Assembly (NCBI GenBank): GCA_963678215.1
Contig: OY782758.1
Coordinates: 1,612,001-1,676,000 of the forward strand
Length of the DNA: 64,000 nt
Direction: 5' to 3'
DNA from: Thiobius zoothamnicola
GTDB lineage: Bacteria > Pseudomonadota > Gammaproteobacteria > Chromatiales > Chromatiaceae
In this document: in pieces, positions 60,862-64,000 of the stretch
Numbering within the stretch: the stretch's first letter is position 1
How the letters are laid out: each line of letters opens with the position of its first letter
The notes under the pieces: model-generated
The model's input: the letters and a program-made list of their open reading frames with translations, nothing else
Told to the model about the DNA's origin: nothing
Database searches by the model: none
Made by a program: the position numbers and the translations under genes

Positions 60862-62051
60862 GGATTGGCATCCATTTGGCTTTGAGCTTCGGCCTGTTCG
60901 CGCTTACGCCGTAATTTTTCTTCCTGTGCCAATCGCCGTTTGAACATCGCGCGGATGGCGTTCAGGTCGCTCAGTTTCCAGTAGGGTTTATCCATCATGT
61001 GCGCCCTTTCCCAGCCGGGGGTGGGGCGGCCTACGATCAATAAATCGACTTCGTGAATGTTATGCCGCAAACCAACACGGGCGCGCCAAGTCAAAGTGAA
61101 CTGGCACTTGGTCGGGTCGATCATCAGGGTATCGATCACCGGATTCAGATTATGCCGGTCGCCATTGGCGAAGATCACCTGCATGGGCACTGCCAGTTGG
61201 GGCAGGTTAAATCGGGTTTCGCCTTCCGGGGTGAGATAAGTCAATATGACCACCTCGCCGCCACGCGGATAATCAATCCATTGATCCTCTGGCGCGCATT
61301 GGTAATACCGCTCGTCAAAATCGTCCGGCAGCAGCGGCTTTTTGTGCTCCTGCCAATGCTCATCATAGGTGCCACCCCAACCACTGCGCGGTAGCCAGTT
61401 ACGTGCCACCGGGCCAAAGGCGACAGGCTGATAATCCTTGTAAGGGGTTTGAACCGGTTGATCCAAGGCTTCGGTATTGGGCAAAGGACTGTCAACGATA
61501 TGCCGTTTGTCATTGTAGACCAGATACCCCCGACCTATCGGGTTCGGTTTGTAAGCCTGGGGGCCTTCATCCTGGCCTGGATCAGGATGCGTAACGGTAC
61601 CGCCATAAGCATTTTCATAGCCGATAGGCATTTGCTCAAAAGGCTCAGGCTCAGTCGATTCATAATGGCTCATCCACCGGTGACGCCAACGACGGTCGCC
61701 GACAATGCGAATGCGTTTTTCCCAATCGCCAATCCGCACACCGGTTTCAATCTGGGATACGGGTTCGCCTTCAGGCGCATAAGCGACAGCATTGAGCAGG
61801 ATGACATCACATTGGTGCTTGCGCGGCGGATAGTCATTTTCACTGGTCGGCGCACTGTAGCCAGGTTCTCCCGCATAGGCATCTGTCTCGAACAACGGGA
61901 TGGGTTCAGCACTGAATACCGCTTCGCTTTGCGGATTAGACGGAAAATCGTAAGTCGCTTTCGCCACGATGACCAGGCAATTACGTCCGCTCTTCATTAA
62001 CCCGGTGGTGTAACCAACCTGTAGCCGGGTGGTATTGTATAGTTGCGTCAT
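60858..62051 (-). CDS. DUF2169-family T6SS effector adaptor
   Basis: 397 residues: LQVGYTTGLMKSGRNCLVIV, VAKATYDFP, KHQCDVILLNAVAYAPEGEP, FEQMPIGYENAYGG and NPIGRGYLVYN, the features of DUF2169. These proteins help load PAAR-type effectors onto VgrG. A charged C-terminal helix rich in Lys/Arg/Glu ends it. Overlaps the next gene by 4 bases. Confidence 0.88.
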   Translation of the reverse strand: MTQLYNTTRLQVGYTTGLMKSGRNCLVIVAKATYDFPSNPQSEAVFSAEPIPLFETDAYAGEPGYSAPTSENDYPPRKHQCDVILLNAVAYAPEGEPVSQIETGVRIGDWEKRIRIVGDRRWRHRWMSHYESTEPEPFEQMPIGYENAYGGTVTHPDPGQDEGPQAYKPNPIGRGYLVYNDKRHIVDSPLPNTEALDQPVQTPYKDYQPVAFGPVARNWLPRSGWGGTYDEHWQEHKKPLLPDDFDERYYQCAPEDQWIDYPRGGEVVILTYLTPEGETRFNLPQLAVPMQVIFANGDRHNLNPVIDTLMIDPTKCQFTLTWRARVGLRHNIHEVDLLIVGRPTPGWERAHMMDKPYWKLSDLNAIRAMFKRRLAQEEKLRRKREQAEAQSQMDANP

Positions 62052-62059
62052 GTCAGGCC

Positions 62060-62554
62060 CTAGTTGACCTTGACCGAAGCGCCTTTGATGCGATACGGCC
62101 CGTAGGCTTGTGAATCAATCTGCATACCTTGCAAAATGATGCGCCCATTGTCATGCAATTCAATGCGCGCCGCACCACATTGCAAAATCAAAGCCTCTTC
62201 CGCCTGGACGATGCGGTAGCCATTCGTCTGCGCTTGATTATCATGCAGCAAACCCAAGATGACCGGCTGAACAGGGTTATCTCCAATAAATAACAGGGTG
62301 CATTTTCGCCCCACCATACCTGCATCAATTGGCGACTGGGTCAGGGCTGGATAGGGATTATGACTCAATGCGTCCGGCCAGGTCACCAGTGGTGTACCAT
62401 CAGCAGCCAACCCGACGATAGAGCCGATCACAGCCGAAGGAGTTTGCGAACCCGAGCGGCGCATGGGACGACTGTGCTCTTCCAGACTGGCGGATGCTGA
62501 TTCAGACGATAGCATTGCAGACGTGACATCAGTTTGGGTTTTATGCGATTGCAT
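62060..62554 (-). CDS. DUF6484-type small T6SS protein
   Basis: 164 residues: a Ser-rich start, then AVIGSIVGLAADGTPLVTWP, GRKCTLLFIGDNPVQPVILG and ALILQCGAARIELHDNGRIILQG. The beta-rich pattern resembles the VgrG gp5-like tail and DUF6484 proteins found next to VgrG. Its ATG shares one base with the VgrG stop (TGATG). Perhaps a spike-associated adaptor. Confidence 0.72.
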   Translation of the reverse strand: MQSHKTQTDVTSAMLSSESASASLEEHSRPMRRSGSQTPSAVIGSIVGLAADGTPLVTWPDALSHNPYPALTQSPIDAGMVGRKCTLLFIGDNPVQPVILGLLHDNQAQTNGYRIVQAEEALILQCGAARIELHDNGRIILQGMQIDSQAYGPYRIKGASVKVN

Positions 62555-64000
62555 CAGTTGTTCAGCACCTTTTTGCCTTTGATCGTTATATTCTTTTTGG
62601 CATTCGTCACCACTTCTCCATTGGCCTGTGTTGTGATATCCACGCCGGAGAGCAGAATCGTACCGTCTTCGTTCAACTCAAGCTTTGATTTGCCAACCTC
62701 CAAAGTGATTTTGGTGCTGGCTTTGACATAAATTTCATTGGACTCGGATTCAATGGCGATTTTTTGCTTGGTCGTGCGAGTTTCATTACCCGTTTTAACC
62801 TTATGCAGATAATCACCTTCGGTAATGGTGATATGAGTATCTTTTTTGATCGTTTCCGTGTGCGCGCCATCCACTTTGACTGTCTTATTCTGGTCAATGG
62901 TAATCGTTTCATTGTTATGCACCGTCTCAGTCCGGTCATTGTCAATCGTGATGGTTTCATCATGCGCGACATGCTCAGTACGGTCATTCCCCACCTCCGT
63001 GGTTTCGTTGTTGAGCACCACATTATTCTGATCCTTCTGCGCATGGATATAGATCTCCTCCTTGTCGGTCTTGTCATCAAAATACAGCTCGTTATGGCCC
63101 TGGCCTTTGTGGGTTTTGGACCTGATCACCATGCGGGTCTTATGTTCGGCCAGTTTGTACGGCGGTCGATGGGTGGCGTTATAGTGCCGGCCGGTAATGA
63201 TCGGCTGATCCGGATCCCCCTCCAGAAAATCCACCATGACTTCCTGACCAATACGGGGAATCGCCACATGGCCCCAACCGGCCCCGGCCCAGTTTTGGGC
63301 GACCCGGATCCAACAACTGGAGGTGTGATCGCCTTTGGCCCGGCGATCCCAGGGGAATTGCAGGACGACCCGACCGTATTCATCACAGAAGATCTCTTCA
63401 CCCGGCGGTCCCACCACATCCGCGACTTGCGGGCCTTGTATGACCGGTTTGGGCCAGGCGGGTGGGGAATACGGTTGTGGATACGGCAGACAGCCGGTAG
63501 TGCATTCAAAGTGACTGGCTTGCCGGGTGGGAATGGGCGTGCCGTAGTTGTAATGGGCTTGCGCTTCTTCTTCCGTCGATTGCGGTTGTTCGACGGTGAG
63601 TTGATGGGCAACACTGATCCACAGATCATTCCGTTCTTTTACCGGATGATCGTGCAGTTTAAAACGTAAACCGGCTTGCAGATGTAAATAGTCGTGAGTG
63701 AAGTGAGCTAAGCGTTGATCGTTTTGACTTTGTTGTTGCAAAAACTGGGTGAAAGGTTGCCCTTGTGCGCTGGTTTTGTAACGCCCGTTATAGCGGTAAG
63801 TCTCATACCCGGTGCGTTGATGATTTAAATACAGGCCCTGGTATTCACACTCCAGGGTTGCCACGGGCTGATGAAAGGTGCGATCCCGTTGCACCGTGTG
63901 GGTGGGCACCCGTTGTTCCGTGTAATCGACCGCCCAGACCGATGACGTGGTTTGATGCGTGCCCGGTAATTGAAACTTCACGGATCCGACATCCGGTAAT
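62554..64000 (-). CDS. vgrG: Type VI secretion tip protein VgrG (partial, N-terminus beyond window)
   Basis: 481 codons to the right edge, with no start inside the window (the frame stays open beyond the GTG at 63981). Seen in order: the end of the gp27-like hub (HDYLHLQAGLRFKLHDHPVK), the gp5 OB domain (DEYGRVVLQFPWDRRAKGDH, WAGAGWGHVAIPRIGQEVMV, EGDPDQPIITGRHYNATH), and the repetitive beta-helix needle (NETTEVGNDRTEHVAHDETI, and similar short repeats). It tips the T6SS spike and heads this minus-strand effector series. Confidence 0.93.
   Translation of the reverse strand, partial: LPDVGSVKFQLPGTHQTTSSVWAVDYTEQRVPTHTVQRDRTFHQPVATLECEYQGLYLNHQRTGYETYRYNGRYKTSAQGQPFTQFLQQQSQNDQRLAHFTHDYLHLQAGLRFKLHDHPVKERNDLWISVAHQLTVEQPQSTEEEAQAHYNYGTPIPTRQASHFECTTGCLPYPQPYSPPAWPKPVIQGPQVADVVGPPGEEIFCDEYGRVVLQFPWDRRAKGDHTSSCWIRVAQNWAGAGWGHVAIPRIGQEVMVDFLEGDPDQPIITGRHYNATHRPPYKLAEHKTRMVIRSKTHKGQGHNELYFDDKTDKEEIYIHAQKDQNNVVLNNETTEVGNDRTEHVAHDETITIDNDRTETVHNNETITIDQNKTVKVDGAHTETIKKDTHITITEGDYLHKVKTGNETRTTKQKIAIESESNEIYVKASTKITLEVGKSKLELNEDGTILLSGVDITTQANGEVVTNAKKNITIKGKKVLNN

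Noticed and set aside
62764..63669. 301-codon plus-strand ORF inside vgrG
   Set aside because: Antisense shadow of a clear VgrG frame; repetitive composition follows the beta-helix repeats.
1..64000. tRNA or rRNA genes
   Set aside because: I recognised no tRNA or rRNA sequence by eye; a covariance search would be needed to exclude one.

Overview
The window looks like a chromosomal segment of a gammaproteobacterium of moderate GC. The evidence is the set of proteobacterial genes it carries: secB-gpsA, rlmE-ftsH-folP-glmM, aceE-aceF, glnB, rsmG-parA, type IV pilus pilB-pilC-pilD, and truA-fimV next to minor pilins. I cannot name the genus from sequence reading alone. Most genes are ordinary housekeeping genes. 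Four parts are accessory or unusual: the porin cluster, a short repeat element beside pilC, a gene-cassette array, and a type VI secretion (T6SS) effector block at the right end.

Layout. 1-5032: end of a cbb3 oxidase gene (ccoN), then ispG and htpG, with a good heat-shock promoter before htpG. 5142-11186 (minus): aceE-aceF and rsmG-parA. 11467-12745: an MFS transporter gene broken by an amber codon, and a yoeB toxin remnant. 12877-17684: a small DUF4426 gene and three tandem porin paralogues; porins 2 and 3 have duplicated promoters and long hairpin leaders. 17728-24653 (minus): rpiA, an esterase, coaE, pilD, pilC, pilB and two pilin genes. 24990-40687: sucCD, nadE, glnB, a HAD phosphatase, arsR-rhodanese-secB-gpsA-HMA, trmL/pyrD, a sugar epimerase, yhbY/rlmE-ftsH, folP-glmM.

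41103-48588 is the most interesting region. Ten attC-like sites, all in minus orientation (TAACAA at one end, GCGTTA at the other), separate small, mostly minus-strand genes whose stop codons abut or lie inside an attC. No integrase is visible, so this is a cassette cluster without integrase (CALIN-like), sitting between glmM and truA. It carries RelBE-like, HigA (with a deleted toxin), HicAB and PIN/antitoxin modules, an M15-peptidase-like gene paired with a lipoprotein gene, several unknown genes and an IS30-family insertion. Two attC core sites are destroyed, and two cassette genes are broken at 7-base homopolymers.

48761-55116: truA, fimV, minor pilin genes pilX-pilW-pilV (minus) and thiO (plus). 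55147-64000 (minus): a T6SS effector island read from vgrG through DUF6484, DUF2169, a cysteine-less ketoacyl-synthase-like protein, and a PAAR-like protein with a GHH-type nuclease tail. Two related beta-propeller-like proteins (probable immunity) and a TIGR02270-type protein follow.

The two pilus clusters and fimV belong to one type IV pilus system split between distant loci. The T6SS block and the cassette array both look like reservoirs for interbacterial competition and toxin-antitoxin genes.
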